The notes under the pieces are model-generated. The model did not search any database. It saw only the letters and a program-made list of their open reading frames with translations, and was not told where the DNA came from. Below are positions 1-9,818 of a stretch of 64,000 bases of DNA, one piece after another; the stretch's first letter is position 1, and each line of letters starts with the position of its first letter. The stretch lies in NCBI RefSeq assembly GCF_030819275.1, contig NZ_JAUTBL010000001.1:682001-746000 (forward strand), read 5' to 3'. A program made the translations under genes and the position numbers. This DNA is from Agrobacterium larrymoorei (GTDB lineage Bacteria; Pseudomonadota; Alphaproteobacteria; Rhizobiales; Rhizobiaceae).

Positions 1-789
1 TGCAAATATGGTCGCTACATCTGCCATTTGATCGTAGCCTATTTCGACCCCGACCACTCCACCACTTTCGAGAAAATCCACTGCTTTTTCAGCTATGACT
101 CTGTAGGGGAAGAGGCCATCCGCACCGCCATCCAGGGCGATCAAGGGATCGAAGTCGCGAACTTCGCGATCCAATGTATCGATGACGTCTGTTCTAATAT
201 AAGGCGGATTTGACAAGATTATGTCGAAGTGCCCGGAAATATGGTCGTACCAGTCACTCTCGACCGTTTGAAAACGCTCCTGAAGTCCAAATCTTTCCGC
301 GTTGCGCCAAGCCGTTGCCAGGGCATCCGCCGACACATCACTGCCGACGCCCGTCGCTTCAGGAACGGAATGCAGCAGCGACAGGCAGATCGCGCCAGTG
401 CCAATCCCCATATCCAGGATACGCGCCTTGCCCTTTTGCGCAACGATGGCCCGCAGATGTGGCAACACGGCCTCCACCAGCGCCTCCGTATCCGGCCTCG
501 GCTCCAGTGTTCCCGGTGACATGAGAAAGTCCAGACCGTAGAATTCGCGGTGTCCCAGGATGCGGTGGACAGGCTCTCCCTTTTCCCGCCGCGCGATCAG
601 CCCTTCGATCCGCTTTGCTTCATCTGGGTGAACCAGTCGCGATCCATTCAGAACGAAGTCGGTGAGCGAAAAGCCGATCACGTCGCCGATCAACAGCCGC
701 GCATCCGTCGATGGATCGGCAATGCCCGCAACAGCCAGGCGCCGCTTTGCATCAGCCACAAGAGCTTGAACGGTCGTCTCGACGCTCAC
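1..789 (-). CDS. prmC: PrmC/HemK, peptide-chain-release-factor N5-glutamine methyltransferase (C-terminus cut off by window edge)
   Basis: PrmC methylates the glutamine of the GGQ motif of release factors, using SAM. 263 codons are visible from a GTG start and the frame runs off the left edge, so perhaps 20-30 residues are missing. Visible motifs are an N-terminal helical domain, RPDTE near residue 98, the SAM-binding DMGIGTG near 126-132 and the catalytic NPPY near 194-197. The GTG start overlaps the prfA stop (GTGA), which fixes the start and implies translational coupling. Its substrate RF1 is encoded immediately upstream, the usual bacterial arrangement. There is no ATG start, so a start-codon-restricted ORF search would miss it. 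Confidence 0.93.
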   Translation of the reverse strand, partial: MSVETTVQALVADAKRRLAVAGIADPSTDARLLIGDVIGFSLTDFVLNGSRLVHPDEAKRIEGLIARREKGEPVHRILGHREFYGLDFLMSPGTLEPRPDTEALVEAVLPHLRAIVAQKGKARILDMGIGTGAICLSLLHSVPEATGVGSDVSADALATAWRNAERFGLQERFQTVESDWYDHISGHFDIILSNPPYIRTDVIDTLDREVRDFDPLIALDGGADGLFPYRVIAEKAVDFLESGGVVGVEIGYDQMADVATIFA

Positions 790-1865
790 TGCTGCTCGCC
801 AAGCTGCGCCAACTGACCCGCCTGATAATCGGCAATCAACGCATCGACCAACTCATCGATATCGCCTTCCATAATGCGATCGAGCTTGTAGAGCGTCAGG
901 TTGATGCGGTGATCGGTGACGCGACCCTGTGGGAAATTATAGGTGCGGATACGCTCGGATCGATCTCCAGAACCCACCTGGCTCTTGCGATCAGCGGAAC
1001 GTTCGCTGTCGGCCTTCTGCCGCTCGATGTCGTAAAGTCTGGAGCGCAAAACCTGCATCGCCTTCGCACGATTCTGGTGCTGCGACTTCTCCGAGGATGT
1101 CACGATCAGACCGGTCGGCAAATGGGTGATGCGGACGGCGGAGTCGGTGGTGTTGACGTGCTGGCCGCCGGCACCGGATGCGCGCATCGTATCGATGCGG
1201 ATATCTTCCGGGCGGATTTCGATGTCGATGTCCTCGGCTTCCGGCAAGACGGCAACGGTGGCGGCAGAGGTGTGGATGCGCCCGCCAGCTTCCGTTTCCG
1301 GGACCCGCTGGACGCGGTGAACGCCGGACTCGAATTTCAGCTTGGAGAACACACCGCGGCCACTGATCGTCGCAATGATTTCCTTGAAGCCCCCCGCTTC
1401 GCCTTCGCTAGATGAGAGCACCTCCACCTTCCAGCCCTTGCCGCTGGCAAAGCGCTCATACATGCGGAAGAGATCGCCAGCGAAGAGTGCTGCTTCGGAG
1501 CCGCCGGTCCCCGCGCGGATTTCAAGGATCGCGCTCTTTTCGTCCGCTGCATCCTTCGGCAGAAGAAGGATCTGCATGTCCTTCTCCAGCGCCTCGATGC
1601 GCTCGGAAAGCTCCGGCAGTTCTGCCTCGGCCAGTTCACGCATGTCGCGATCCATCGTCTTGTCGGACAGGATCGCTTCCAGATCGGCAGCCTCGGCCGT
1701 CGCCTTCTCATATTCGCGAATGGTTTTCACCACCGGCTGGAGTTCCGAATATTCGGAGGCCAGCTTGACATAGACATCCGCGGCCGGGCCTGCAGACATA
1801 CGCGCTTCGATCTCGCCGAAGCGGCGTTCAAGCTCACGCATTTTCTCGACGGGAAGCTTCGCCAC
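786..1865 (-). CDS. prfA: Peptide chain release factor 1 (RF1)
   Basis: RF1 reads UAA and UAG stop codons and triggers peptidyl-tRNA hydrolysis on the ribosome. The 359-residue length is standard. The catalytic GGQ is at residues 233-235 in the context GAGGQHVN. The codon-recognition tripeptide region reads RVPETE near 188-192, an RF1-type (not RF2 SPF) sequence. The start is GTG, with a GGAG about 10 nt upstream. It lies 31 bp downstream of ptsP on the same strand and overlaps prmC by 4 bp, so ptsP-prfA-prmC probably form one transcription unit. Confidence 0.96.
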   Translation of the reverse strand: MAKLPVEKMRELERRFGEIEARMSAGPAADVYVKLASEYSELQPVVKTIREYEKATAEAADLEAILSDKTMDRDMRELAEAELPELSERIEALEKDMQILLLPKDAADEKSAILEIRAGTGGSEAALFAGDLFRMYERFASGKGWKVEVLSSSEGEAGGFKEIIATISGRGVFSKLKFESGVHRVQRVPETEAGGRIHTSAATVAVLPEAEDIDIEIRPEDIRIDTMRASGAGGQHVNTTDSAVRITHLPTGLIVTSSEKSQHQNRAKAMQVLRSRLYDIERQKADSERSADRKSQVGSGDRSERIRTYNFPQGRVTDHRINLTLYKLDRIMEGDIDELVDALIADYQAGQLAQLGEQQ

Positions 1866-1896
1866 CTGTCACATACTCCACTTTTTATTTCGTAGC

Positions 1897-4164
1897 TTAG
1901 ATAGGGATTGAATGCGTTGCAGCAAACCGCACCAGCAAATCACGCGTACTTTCCAATGATTTGCTGTCATCCAGCGCAGCATTCAATTCTTCCGCCAGCA
2001 GACCCGCGTCGACCCCGAGCAGCATGGCTTTCACCGGACCGATGGCCGTCGGCGACATCGAAATCGATCGGAAACCGAGCCCGATCAACGCCATAGCCGA
2101 CAATGGCTTGCTTGCCATTTCGCCGCAGAGCGTCACCGGCGTGTTGTTGCGTTCGCCTGCCCGAATGATGTCACGCAAGATACGCAGGAACGGTTTGCCC
2201 AGAGTGTCGAAGCGATCCGAGACACGGGCATTGCCACGATCCACCGCCATCGAGAACTGGAACAGATCATTCGATCCGACCGAGACGAAGTCCACTTCCG
2301 ACATCAACTCGTCAAGCTGCCACATCAGCGACGGCACTTCCAGCATCACACCGAATTGCAGCTTGCGCGGCAGCGCATGGCTGAACTTCGAAAGATGCTG
2401 AACTTCCTTCTGCATCAGCTCGCGAACAGCATGAATTTCCGAGACTTCCGTTACCATCGGCAACATCATCTTCAGCTCAGCGCCGGACGCCGCACGCAGA
2501 AGCGCCCGCATCTGGGTGCGCAGCAGACCTGGACGGTCGAGCGACAGACGAATGGCGCGCCAGCCGAGCGCCGGGTTTTCTTCTTCCTGTCCACGCATAT
2601 AGGAGACGACCTTATCGCCGCCGATATCGAGCGTGCGGAAGGTTACGGGCTTGCCCTTGGCCTGGCGCAGGACGCTCCGGTAGAAGGCCTCCTGCTCCTC
2701 GCCCTTCGGCATGTTCGATGCGATCATGAACTGCAGTTCGGTGCGGAAGAGACCAATACCGTCCGCGCCGGACTCTTCCAACTGCGGAAGATCGACCAGC
2801 AGGCCGGCATTCATCTTCAGGCTGACCTTCTGGCCATCCTTCGTGATCGGCTCAACGTCACGCAGCGCACGGAACTGTTCCTGGCGGCGGGCACGGAGGC
2901 GAACCTTCTCTTCATAGGCGCGCTGCAGGTCGGTGACGGGCCGCAAATGCACCTTGCCGTCGTCGCCGTCGATGATGATCGGGTCGTTGTTTTCGGCCAG
3001 CGCCACGATACCTGTCGCCTGACCGATGACCGGAATGCCCATGGCACGCGCAACGATCACCACGTGGCTCGTGACCGCGCCGTCTTCCAGCACCAGACCG
3101 CGCAGCTTCTCACGCGGATAATCCAAAAGCTCGGCAGCGCCCATGGCGCGCGCCAGCACGATGGCATCGACCGGAAATTCGTGTTCGGGACCCCTGCCCC
3201 CAAAGCCCATCAACTGGCGCAGTAGGCGGTTGGCCAGATCGTCGAAATCATGCATCCGCTCGCGCAGATAGGGATCGGTCAGGCGCATCATGCGCGCCTT
3301 GGTGTCGCTCTGCACCTTCTCGACCGCGGCTTCTGCCGTCAGACCGTTGCGGATCGCCTCTTCCATACGGCGAACCCAGCCCTGGTCATGGGCAAACATG
3401 CGGTAGGTTTCCAGCACCTCGCGATGCTCGCCTTCGGTGGCGACATCACGGCGCTGCAACATGTCGTCGATCGAAATGCGCAGCGAGCCGATGGCTTCGG
3501 CAAGGCGGCGGATTTCGGTATCGGCGTCTTCGTTCAGAAGGTTGGTCACGACGATGCGTGGATCGTGAAGGACAACGTGGCCGAGACCGATGCCTTCACC
3601 GTAGGCGTCGCCATCGATGGAGACGGCTCTGGTCAGGTCCAATTCCACGCCGGGGCGGGTAATTTTCTTCAATTCGCCGCTCGCCACGATTTCCGCAATA
3701 AGCATTGCGGTTGTCTCAAGCGCTTCAACTTCATCCTCCCGGTATGTTCGGCTGGTCTTGTTCTGAACGACAAGAACGCCAAGAGTGCGACCGGATCTCA
3801 AAATCGGCACACCGAGGAAGGAATGATAAATTTCTTCACCCGTTTCAGGGAGATAGCGGAAAGCGGGATGCGCCTGGGCATCGGAAAGATTGAGCGGCTG
3901 AGCGGAAGCGGCGATAGTACCGACAAGACCCTGCCCCATTTTCAACTGGGCAAGATGCACCGCATCCTTGTTCAGGCCTTCGGTGGCATAAAGTTCGAGA
4001 ATGCTGTCGGAGCGAAGCACGTAAACGGAACACACTTCGGCAACCATGTTGCTGGCAATCTGCCGGACAATCTGGTCGAGGCGCTCCTGCGGCTCAAGAT
4101 GCTCCGCCATCATTTCGCGAAGCCGCCTGAGAAGGACACGCGGACCTGCGGAAAGGTCTCTCAT
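1897..4164 (-). CDS. ptsP: Phosphoenolpyruvate-protein phosphotransferase PtsP (EI-Ntr)
   Basis: First enzyme of the nitrogen-related PTS: it takes phosphate from PEP and passes it to NPr, a regulatory phosphorelay for nitrogen, potassium and carbon status. The domains are an N-terminal GAF sensor (about residues 1-165), the EI N-domain with the phospho-acceptor histidine in VTSHVVIVAR (about residue 367), and a C-terminal PEP-binding TIM barrel with LCGEMA near the end. I chose the ATG at 4164 (MRDLSAGP) over the longer in-frame GTG at 4194, because GGGAG lies 6 nt upstream and family members begin there. That gives 755 aa, a normal length. Confidence 0.95.
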   Translation of the reverse strand: MRDLSAGPRVLLRRLREMMAEHLEPQERLDQIVRQIASNMVAEVCSVYVLRSDSILELYATEGLNKDAVHLAQLKMGQGLVGTIAASAQPLNLSDAQAHPAFRYLPETGEEIYHSFLGVPILRSGRTLGVLVVQNKTSRTYREDEVEALETTAMLIAEIVASGELKKITRPGVELDLTRAVSIDGDAYGEGIGLGHVVLHDPRIVVTNLLNEDADTEIRRLAEAIGSLRISIDDMLQRRDVATEGEHREVLETYRMFAHDQGWVRRMEEAIRNGLTAEAAVEKVQSDTKARMMRLTDPYLRERMHDFDDLANRLLRQLMGFGGRGPEHEFPVDAIVLARAMGAAELLDYPREKLRGLVLEDGAVTSHVVIVARAMGIPVIGQATGIVALAENNDPIIIDGDDGKVHLRPVTDLQRAYEEKVRLRARRQEQFRALRDVEPITKDGQKVSLKMNAGLLVDLPQLEESGADGIGLFRTELQFMIASNMPKGEEQEAFYRSVLRQAKGKPVTFRTLDIGGDKVVSYMRGQEEENPALGWRAIRLSLDRPGLLRTQMRALLRAASGAELKMMLPMVTEVSEIHAVRELMQKEVQHLSKFSHALPRKLQFGVMLEVPSLMWQLDELMSEVDFVSVGSNDLFQFSMAVDRGNARVSDRFDTLGKPFLRILRDIIRAGERNNTPVTLCGEMASKPLSAMALIGLGFRSISMSPTAIGPVKAMLLGVDAGLLAEELNAALDDSKSLESTRDLLVRFAATHSIPI

Positions 4165-4328
4165 CGCGCATGCTCCCGAATGCCGATCGTGCAAACCCTT
4201 GCGGCCCGCACGAAAGGCTCAATCAAATCTAAGGCGTACCGCCCCCGGCTCTCAAGCCGAAAGCGACACTTTCATCAGAACACCGTTCTTCGGAAAAGAA
4301 TCGAATAACGTGTACTGACGTTCAAGAA

Positions 4329-5609
4329 TCAACTTTTATCCAGACCGTAAGCAGAATGCAAAGTGCGAACTGCAAGTTCGGCATAGGCGCCGTCGATCAG
4401 GATCGAAATCTTGATTTCCGAGGTGGTGATCGCCTTGATGTTGATGTTCTTTTCAGCCAGCGCCTTGAACGCGCTTGCCGCAACACCTGCGTGGCTGCGC
4501 ATGCCGATGCCGATGACCGACACCTTGGCGAGGCCGGTTTCGTTCTGCACCACGTCAAAGCCGATCTGTGCCTTGTTGTCTTCCAGAACCTTCAGCGCCT
4601 TGGGAGCGTCGCCGGAGGGAACCGTAAAGGTCATATCGGTGCGCGAACCGTCTTCGGAAATGTTCTGCACGATCATATCGACATTGATATGTGCTTCAGC
4701 GAGCGGGCCGAAGATAGCGGCCGAAACGCCGGGGCGATCCGAGAGGCGACGCAGCGAGATTTGCGCTTCATCCTTGGCATAGGCGATGCCGGTTACGACT
4801 TCCTGTTCCACGATTTCATCCTCGTCACAAATCAAAGTACCGGGCGGATTGATAAGGTCACCCATGCCCGGCGCATCGGGATCTTCAAAACTGGAGCGCA
4901 CGAAGGTCCGAACCTTATGCACCATGGCAAGCTCGACCGAACGGACCTGCAGAACCTTGGCACCGAGCGACGCCATTTCGAGCATTTCCTCGAATGCCAC
5001 CTTCTTCAGGCGGCGAGCCTTCGGCTCGATGCGCGGGTCGGTCGTGTAGACGCCGTCCACATCGGTATAGATGTCGCAGCGATCGGCCTTGACGCCAGCA
5101 GCAATGGCAACGGCGGACGTATCGGAACCGCCACGTCCAAGGGTCGCAATGCGATTGTCCGGGCCGAGACCCTGGAAACCGGCGATCACAGCCACCTGAC
5201 CCTCGCCCATGCGGCGAATGATATCGGAACCGTCAATATCGAGAATACGCGCAGCGCCATGGGCGTTGTCGGTGCGGATCGGGATCTGCCAGCCCTGCCA
5301 GGAGCGGGCGTTCACACCCATGGACTGGAGCGCGATCGCCAGAAGACCCGATGTGACCTGCTCGCCCGACGCGACGACGGCATCATATTCACGCGCGTCG
5401 TAAAAAGATGCGGAGCCACTGGCACCAGCGACTTTCGGCGTGTTCTGCACCCAATCGACCAGTTCATTGGTTTTTCCGGACATGGCCGAAACCACCACGG
5501 CCACTTCATGGCCGGCATCCACTTCACGTTTCACATGCCGTGCGACATTGTGAATACGTTCGAGGTTCGCGACGGATGTACCGCCGAATTTCATGACAAT
5601 GCGAGCCAT
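4329..5609 (-). CDS. lysC: Aspartate kinase
   Basis: Phosphorylates L-aspartate, the first step to lysine, threonine, methionine and diaminopimelate. The N-terminal kinase domain has the KFGGTSV motif at residues 7-13 and RGGSDTSA near 160. The C-terminal half carries two ACT domains that bind feedback inhibitors (the second around GIGMRSHAGVAASAF). The 426-residue length is typical of a monofunctional class. It is transcribed on its own. The 164-bp gap to ptsP has no clear gene, and a 342-bp region separates it from the divergent helicase. lysA, acting later in the same pathway, is at 44-45 kb. Confidence 0.96.
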   Translation of the reverse strand: MARIVMKFGGTSVANLERIHNVARHVKREVDAGHEVAVVVSAMSGKTNELVDWVQNTPKVAGASGSASFYDAREYDAVVASGEQVTSGLLAIALQSMGVNARSWQGWQIPIRTDNAHGAARILDIDGSDIIRRMGEGQVAVIAGFQGLGPDNRIATLGRGGSDTSAVAIAAGVKADRCDIYTDVDGVYTTDPRIEPKARRLKKVAFEEMLEMASLGAKVLQVRSVELAMVHKVRTFVRSSFEDPDAPGMGDLINPPGTLICDEDEIVEQEVVTGIAYAKDEAQISLRRLSDRPGVSAAIFGPLAEAHINVDMIVQNISEDGSRTDMTFTVPSGDAPKALKVLEDNKAQIGFDVVQNETGLAKVSVIGIGMRSHAGVAASAFKALAEKNINIKAITTSEIKISILIDGAYAELAVRTLHSAYGLDKS

Positions 5610-5951
5610 AGCCTAGACCAGTACCATCCCACTGCGCCGCGAGAGCGGCAGATAAGCACACATCCCGTTTCCCCCGGAGACCGGGCTGTCAGGTTGCGGG
5701 TCTCTTAGCGAAAAGGATAAGGCCATGCAATGCCGTTTGTGAACCATGCGGTACGGTTGTGGACGCGTGCCCTCGCCGCGCTCCAGGCAAGCCTTCGCGC
5801 CAAAATCAGTAAGCGTACCGCCCCGCACTGTACAAATGCGGGCAATCACAGTAAAAGCGCGCCACACGAATTGGCCATAGTGGCCTTAACGGCCTGTGTG
5901 GCGTCGTCCGTTTGGGACAAATGCAGGCATCCATATTCCGAAAGACGGTAG
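5610..5951. promoter_or_regulatory. Divergent lysC / DEAD-box helicase intergenic region, no gene seen
   Basis: This 342-bp gap separates two divergent genes and must hold both promoters. I see no convincing coding frame. The clearest structure is nested inverted repeats close to the helicase start: CGCCACAC at 5860-5867 pairs with GTGTGGCG at 5896-5903, and GGCCA/TGGCC (5873-5885) lies inside. There is no T-run, so it is more likely a structured 5' leader of the helicase mRNA than a terminator. Confidence 0.45.
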
Positions 5952-7796
5952 ATGACAGACACTCAGGGTATCGCCCCTGCGATTGCGCAGGCGTTGGAAA
6001 AGCGCGGCTATAAAGACTTGACCCCGGTTCAGCAGTCCATGCTTGACCCAGAACTTGCCGACAAGGACGCGCTGGTCTCAGCGCAGACCGGTTCGGGCAA
6101 GACGGTTGCTTTCGGCATTGCGCTGGCGCGAACCCTTCTGACAAATGGCGACCGTTTCGGCGCAGCCGCTGCTCCGCTCGCTCTCGCCATCGCGCCCACC
6201 CGCGAGCTTGCCATGCAGGTGAAACGCGAGCTTGAATGGCTCTACGAATTTGCCGGTGTCTCGATTGCTTCCTGCGTCGGTGGCATGGATATCCGCAACG
6301 AACGGCGCGCGCTGGAACGCGGCTCCCACATCGTCGTCGGTACGCCTGGCCGTATATGCGACCATATCAAGCGGGGCGCACTCGACCTGTCGTCGCTGCG
6401 TGCCGTGGTGCTCGACGAAGCAGACGAGATGCTCGATCTCGGATTCCGCGAGGATCTGGAATTCATTCTGGAGGAATCCCCGGAAGATCGCCGGACGCTG
6501 ATGTTCTCCGCTACCGTTCCGCGCAGCATCGCAAAGCTTGCTGAGAGCTACCAGAAGAACGCTGTGCGCATCGCCTCTGCGTCCGAACAGAAGCAGCACG
6601 TCGATATCGAATACCGCGCGATGATGGTTGCGCCATCGGATCGTGAACACGCCATCATCAACGCGTTGCGTTTCTATGAGGCGCGCAACGCCATCGTCTT
6701 CTGCTCGACACGTGCTGCCGTCAACCACCTGACAGCGCGCCTCAACAATCGTGGTTTCTCTGTCGTCGCCCTTTCCGGCGAGCTATCGCAGAACGAGCGC
6801 ACGCACGCGCTTCAGGCTATGCGTGACGGCCGCGCCCGCGTTTGCGTGGCCACCGACGTGGCTGCTCGCGGTATCGACCTCCCTGGCCTCGAACTCGTGA
6901 TCCACGCCGACCTGCCGACCAATTCCGAAACGCTTCTTCACCGCTCGGGCCGCACGGGCCGTGCTGGACAGAAGGGTGTCAGCGCGATCGTCGTTCCCAT
7001 CAACCAGCGCCGCAAGGCCGAGCGTCTCCTCGAAGGCGCGAAGGTCAGCCCCGCCTGGGTTCATCCGCCTTCTGCCGACGAGATCGTCGAACGCGATGGT
7101 GCCCGCCTTCTGGCAGATCCATCGCTGAACGAAGCCGTTACCGATGACGAACGCGATTTCGTCACCAAGCTTCTGGAGCAACATGGCGCTGAAAAGGTCG
7201 CTGCGGCCTTCGTGCGCATGTACCACTCCGGTCGCTCTGCGCCTGAAGACATTGCAGAAGTTGCGCTGGATGGCCGCAAACCGCGTCGCGACAGCTTCGA
7301 AACTGTCGAGAACAACGCGCCGCGCCGTGAACGCTCTGACTTCGCCGATAGCGCCTGGTTCACCCTGTCGGTCGGGCGCAAGCAGAATGCCGAACCCCGC
7401 TGGCTGATCCCCATGCTCTGCCGTTTCGGCAAGCTGACGCGCCAGGATATCGGCGCGATCCGCATGCAGCAGACGGAAACCTATGTGGAGCTGGCAGCAG
7501 ATGCCGTCGACCGCTTTGAGTCCGCTCTCGGCAAGGACATGACGCTTGAAAAGGGCATCCGGGTCAAGGCCATGGAAGGCAAGCCCGACATGACGGGCAA
7601 GAGCCGCGAAGACACCCGCCCGCCAAAGGCCCAAAAGAAATTCGTGGGCAAGAGTGATTTCGGCGGTGAGCGCCGTGGCGATGACAAGCCCTGGAAGAAA
7701 AAGGCCAATGCCGCAGGCGACCGGCCCGGAAAGTTCGAAGGCAAAAAGGATAAACCCTTCGAAAAGCGCGGGCCTAAGAAAAAAGACCACGCATAA
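5952..7796 (+). CDS. DEAD/DEAH-box ATP-dependent RNA helicase with DbpA-type RNA-binding domain
   Basis: ATP-dependent RNA remodelling enzyme of the DeaD/CsdA/DbpA kind, probably acting in ribosome assembly or mRNA turnover. Motif I is AQTGSGKT (44-51), motif Ia PTRELA, motif II DEAD (155-158), motif III SAT (186-188) and motif VI HRSGRTGRAG. A DbpA-like RNA-binding fold follows (about residues 470-530: TLSVGRKQNAEPRWLIPMLC). The tail is low-complexity and basic, rich in K, R, G and D, as in cold-shock helicases. The length of 614 aa fits DeaD-like proteins. The ribosome-binding site before the ATG is weak. A hairpin terminator follows at 7802. Confidence 0.93.
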   Translation: MTDTQGIAPAIAQALEKRGYKDLTPVQQSMLDPELADKDALVSAQTGSGKTVAFGIALARTLLTNGDRFGAAAAPLALAIAPTRELAMQVKRELEWLYEFAGVSIASCVGGMDIRNERRALERGSHIVVGTPGRICDHIKRGALDLSSLRAVVLDEADEMLDLGFREDLEFILEESPEDRRTLMFSATVPRSIAKLAESYQKNAVRIASASEQKQHVDIEYRAMMVAPSDREHAIINALRFYEARNAIVFCSTRAAVNHLTARLNNRGFSVVALSGELSQNERTHALQAMRDGRARVCVATDVAARGIDLPGLELVIHADLPTNSETLLHRSGRTGRAGQKGVSAIVVPINQRRKAERLLEGAKVSPAWVHPPSADEIVERDGARLLADPSLNEAVTDDERDFVTKLLEQHGAEKVAAAFVRMYHSGRSAPEDIAEVALDGRKPRRDSFETVENNAPRRERSDFADSAWFTLSVGRKQNAEPRWLIPMLCRFGKLTRQDIGAIRMQQTETYVELAADAVDRFESALGKDMTLEKGIRVKAMEGKPDMTGKSREDTRPPKAQKKFVGKSDFGGERRGDDKPWKKKANAAGDRPGKFEGKKDKPFEKRGPKKKDHA

Positions 7797-7801
7797 GAAG
7801 A

Positions 7802-7821
7802 GCCCGGCTACAGCGCCGGGC
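7802..7821 (+). terminator. Hairpin after the helicase gene
   Basis: GCCCGGC (7802-7808) and GCCGGGC (7815-7821) form a perfect 7-bp stem with a 6-nt loop, 6 nt after the helicase stop. It is followed by a short A-rich stretch rather than a T-run, so intrinsic termination is likely but not certain. Confidence 0.6.
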
Positions 7822-7874
7822 CAAAAATCCGAACCGATTTTCGGACAGCACAATGCGTAGGCTTAAATAAAAAT

Positions 7875-7910
7875 AGACCGCTGTGCGTCCAAAAGGACGC
7901 ACAGCGGTCT
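7875..7910 (-). terminator. Strong 16-bp hairpin terminator of the SH3-domain gene
   Basis: AGACCGCTGTGCGTCC (7875-7890) is the exact reverse complement of the bases at 7895-7910, leaving a 4-nt loop. On the minus strand the hairpin is followed by an AT-rich run of mostly T. It lies just beyond the stop of the minus-strand SH3 gene and faces the convergent helicase, so it can insulate both units. Confidence 0.85.
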
Positions 7911-7930
7911 CACCGGCTTGCTTTTTAGTT

Positions 7931-8707
7931 TTAACGACCTTCGCAGTTGCGATCGCCTGGGCGGCACCACATGCCACCCTGATTGGACGGCTCCTGTTGC
8001 TGCTCCTGCCAGCGCCGTTGGCGCTCGCCATCGTTCCAGTTGCGATTGCGTTCACCATCTCGGTCACGGTCGCGCTCCCAACGGGGGCGGTCCCTGTCGC
8101 GCTCACGCTCTCTGTCTCGCTCCATCCGTTGCTGCTCGCGCTCGCGACGGTCACGGTCGGCCTGATCCCAGTTGCCGTAACGCTCTTCCCAGCGCCCATC
8201 ATTTGGGCCGGGACCACGCCGGTCGCGCCACTCTTCCCGCGGCGGACGGGGGCGATCGCGATCGGCCCATGGCGGTGGTGCGTTCCAGTAGCCACCTGCC
8301 GGTGGCGGGCGGCGCCAACGGTCGCGCTCGCGATAGAAGTCGCGGTCGCGATAATAGCGGTCCCAATAGCGGCCCACCTCGAAGGTGATGATCGGAACGC
8401 CGAGGTCGCGATAGTAGCGCGGCTCGACATAGACACGGTTCTGACGGTAGAGCGCCTGGATATATCGACCGGCCACCCAGCCTCGTCCGTAGCTGAACGA
8501 AACGTCACACCATGGCGTGTCGGAGAGGCAACCGTGGATGGTCAGCGGTGCTCCGTTCGGAATCACCACGACCGCAGGATAGGCAGTACTCGGGCCGGAG
8601 CGCATATTGACATTGGCGGTGGCAAATCCGCGCGTTGCCGCCTCAGCGAGCGCTGGCGCGGCCATGAGCGCCAGAAGCGCAATCGCACCAAATAGTTTCT
8701 TCTTCAC
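7931..8707 (-). CDS. Secreted SH3-domain protein with Arg/Asp-rich tail
   Basis: The start is a GTG at 8707 with GAGGAG 6 nt upstream; the longer frame back to 8749 has no such signal. A basic signal peptide (KKKLFGAIALLALMAAPALAEA) directs export. A bacterial SH3 domain follows (about residues 28-90, with NVNMRSGPSTAYPAV), the type that binds peptidoglycan or mediates protein contacts in the periplasm. The rest, about residues 110-240, is low complexity: repeated R-D-R, W-R-D and R-E-R-D units with many W, Y and P. The function is unknown and the protein ends at 258 aa. Similar SH3 proteins with R/D-rich tails are common in rhizobia. Confidence 0.85.
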   Translation of the reverse strand: MKKKLFGAIALLALMAAPALAEAATRGFATANVNMRSGPSTAYPAVVVIPNGAPLTIHGCLSDTPWCDVSFSYGRGWVAGRYIQALYRQNRVYVEPRYYRDLGVPIITFEVGRYWDRYYRDRDFYRERDRWRRPPPAGGYWNAPPPWADRDRPRPPREEWRDRRGPGPNDGRWEERYGNWDQADRDRREREQQRMERDRERERDRDRPRWERDRDRDGERNRNWNDGERQRRWQEQQQEPSNQGGMWCRPGDRNCEGR

Positions 8708-8922
8708 TTTTTTCTCCTCAAGCAAAGGCCTGGCCACCGATCTCGGCAATCAGTATGGGAAAAATACGCTCCACTTGCTGAACGCAGCATGAAACGAAAA
8801 CTCCGCTAAAACAGTTCCTTGCGTCGATGGACCGCGGCCGAATACATCGTCCATGAAGCCCCGACCCTTGACTTCACCACCCAATCATCCGACTTCAGGC
8901 TAGAAGCATTCAGGAGAACACC

Positions 8923-9669
8923 ATGAGCGAGACCGCGAAAACGACGATCGACCAGAGCGAAGTGGATCGTTTCTCTGCCATGGCTGCAGAGTGGTGGAGC
9001 CCAACCGGGAAATTCCGCCCGCTGCACAAATTCAACCCTGTCCGGCTCGAATATATTCGCAACCGCGTGTGTGAAAACTTCGGGCGCGACCCGAAGGCAC
9101 ATCGCCCGCTGGAAGGCCTTCGCTTTCTAGACATCGGCTGCGGCGGTGGTCTCTTGTCAGAGCCGATGGCGCGCATGGGCGCCGAGGTGGTTGGCGCCGA
9201 TCCATCCGAAAAGAATATCGGCATTGCGTCCACCCACGCACGCGAGAGCGGCGTTCAGGTCGATTATCGCGCTGTCACTGCCGAACAGTTGCAGGCAGCG
9301 GGCGAAACCTTCGCCGTAATCCTCAACATGGAAGTGGTCGAGCACGTTGCCGACGTAAACCTCTTCCTGACCACCTGCGCGCAGATGGTCCGCCCCGGCG
9401 GACTGATGTTTGCCGCAACGATCAACAGAACGCTGAAGGCCCGTGCGCTTGCCATTTTCGCCGCCGAAAATGTCTTGAAGTGGCTTCCCCGCGGAACGCA
9501 TCAATATGAAAAGCTCGTTCGCCCGGACGAGCTGGAACGTCCTTTGACCGCCAACGGTCTGGATATCATCCACCGCACGGGGGTTTTCTATAATGTCCTG
9601 CAGGACAGGTGGAACCTGTCTCCCGACATGGATGTCAACTATATGATGCTGGCGAAGCGACCCGCGTAA
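8923..9669 (+). CDS. ubiG: Ubiquinone biosynthesis O-methyltransferase UbiG
   Basis: SAM-dependent enzyme that performs both O-methylations of the ubiquinone head group (demethylubiquinone and the polyprenyl-catechol step). The 248-residue length matches the family. The Rossmann SAM motif is [23 protein letters not shown] (split as LDIGCGGG and the following acidic strand), at about residues 68-90. NMEVVEHV marks motif II. AGGAG sits 6 nt before the ATG. It is transcribed alone, with a large imperfect palindrome downstream. Confidence 0.95.
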   Translation: MSETAKTTIDQSEVDRFSAMAAEWWSPTGKFRPLHKFNPVRLEYIRNRVCENFGRDPKAHRPLEGLRFLDIGCGGGLLSEPMARMGAEVVGADPSEKNIGIASTHARESGVQVDYRAVTAEQLQAAGETFAVILNMEVVEHVADVNLFLTTCAQMVRPGGLMFAATINRTLKARALAIFAAENVLKWLPRGTHQYEKLVRPDELERPLTANGLDIIHRTGVFYNVLQDRWNLSPDMDVNYMMLAKRPA

Positions 9670-9714
9670 CCTACGGCCTCTCAGGCTGTTCAGAATTCCG
9701 GTTGGCCTGCCGAA

Positions 9715-9795
9715 AATGGTGATTTCGAGAACCGGAGCGCAGCGTACTTAATATGTATGCACCGGGAGCATGGAAATCGCCATTGGCATGCTCCC
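9715..9795. repeat. Large imperfect extragenic palindrome between ubiG and the DUF1178 gene
   Basis: Outer arms at 9715-9726 and 9773-9784 match at 11 of 12 positions (AATGGTGATTTC against GAAATCGCCATT). Inside, CCGG-containing blocks and GTAC/GTAT face each other. A second hairpin, GGGAGCATG (9764-9772) with CATGCTCCC (9787-9795), is perfect over 9 bp and is mutually exclusive with the outer fold. It sits between two convergent genes, as REP-like extragenic palindromes do; no second copy is in this window. Confidence 0.6.
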
Positions 9796-9818
9796 GACGG
9801 CGATTACTCGGCATACTA

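Noticed and set aside
4356-5708. Open frame antisense to lysC
   Set aside because: lysC is certain by motifs; the antisense product has no recognisable features.
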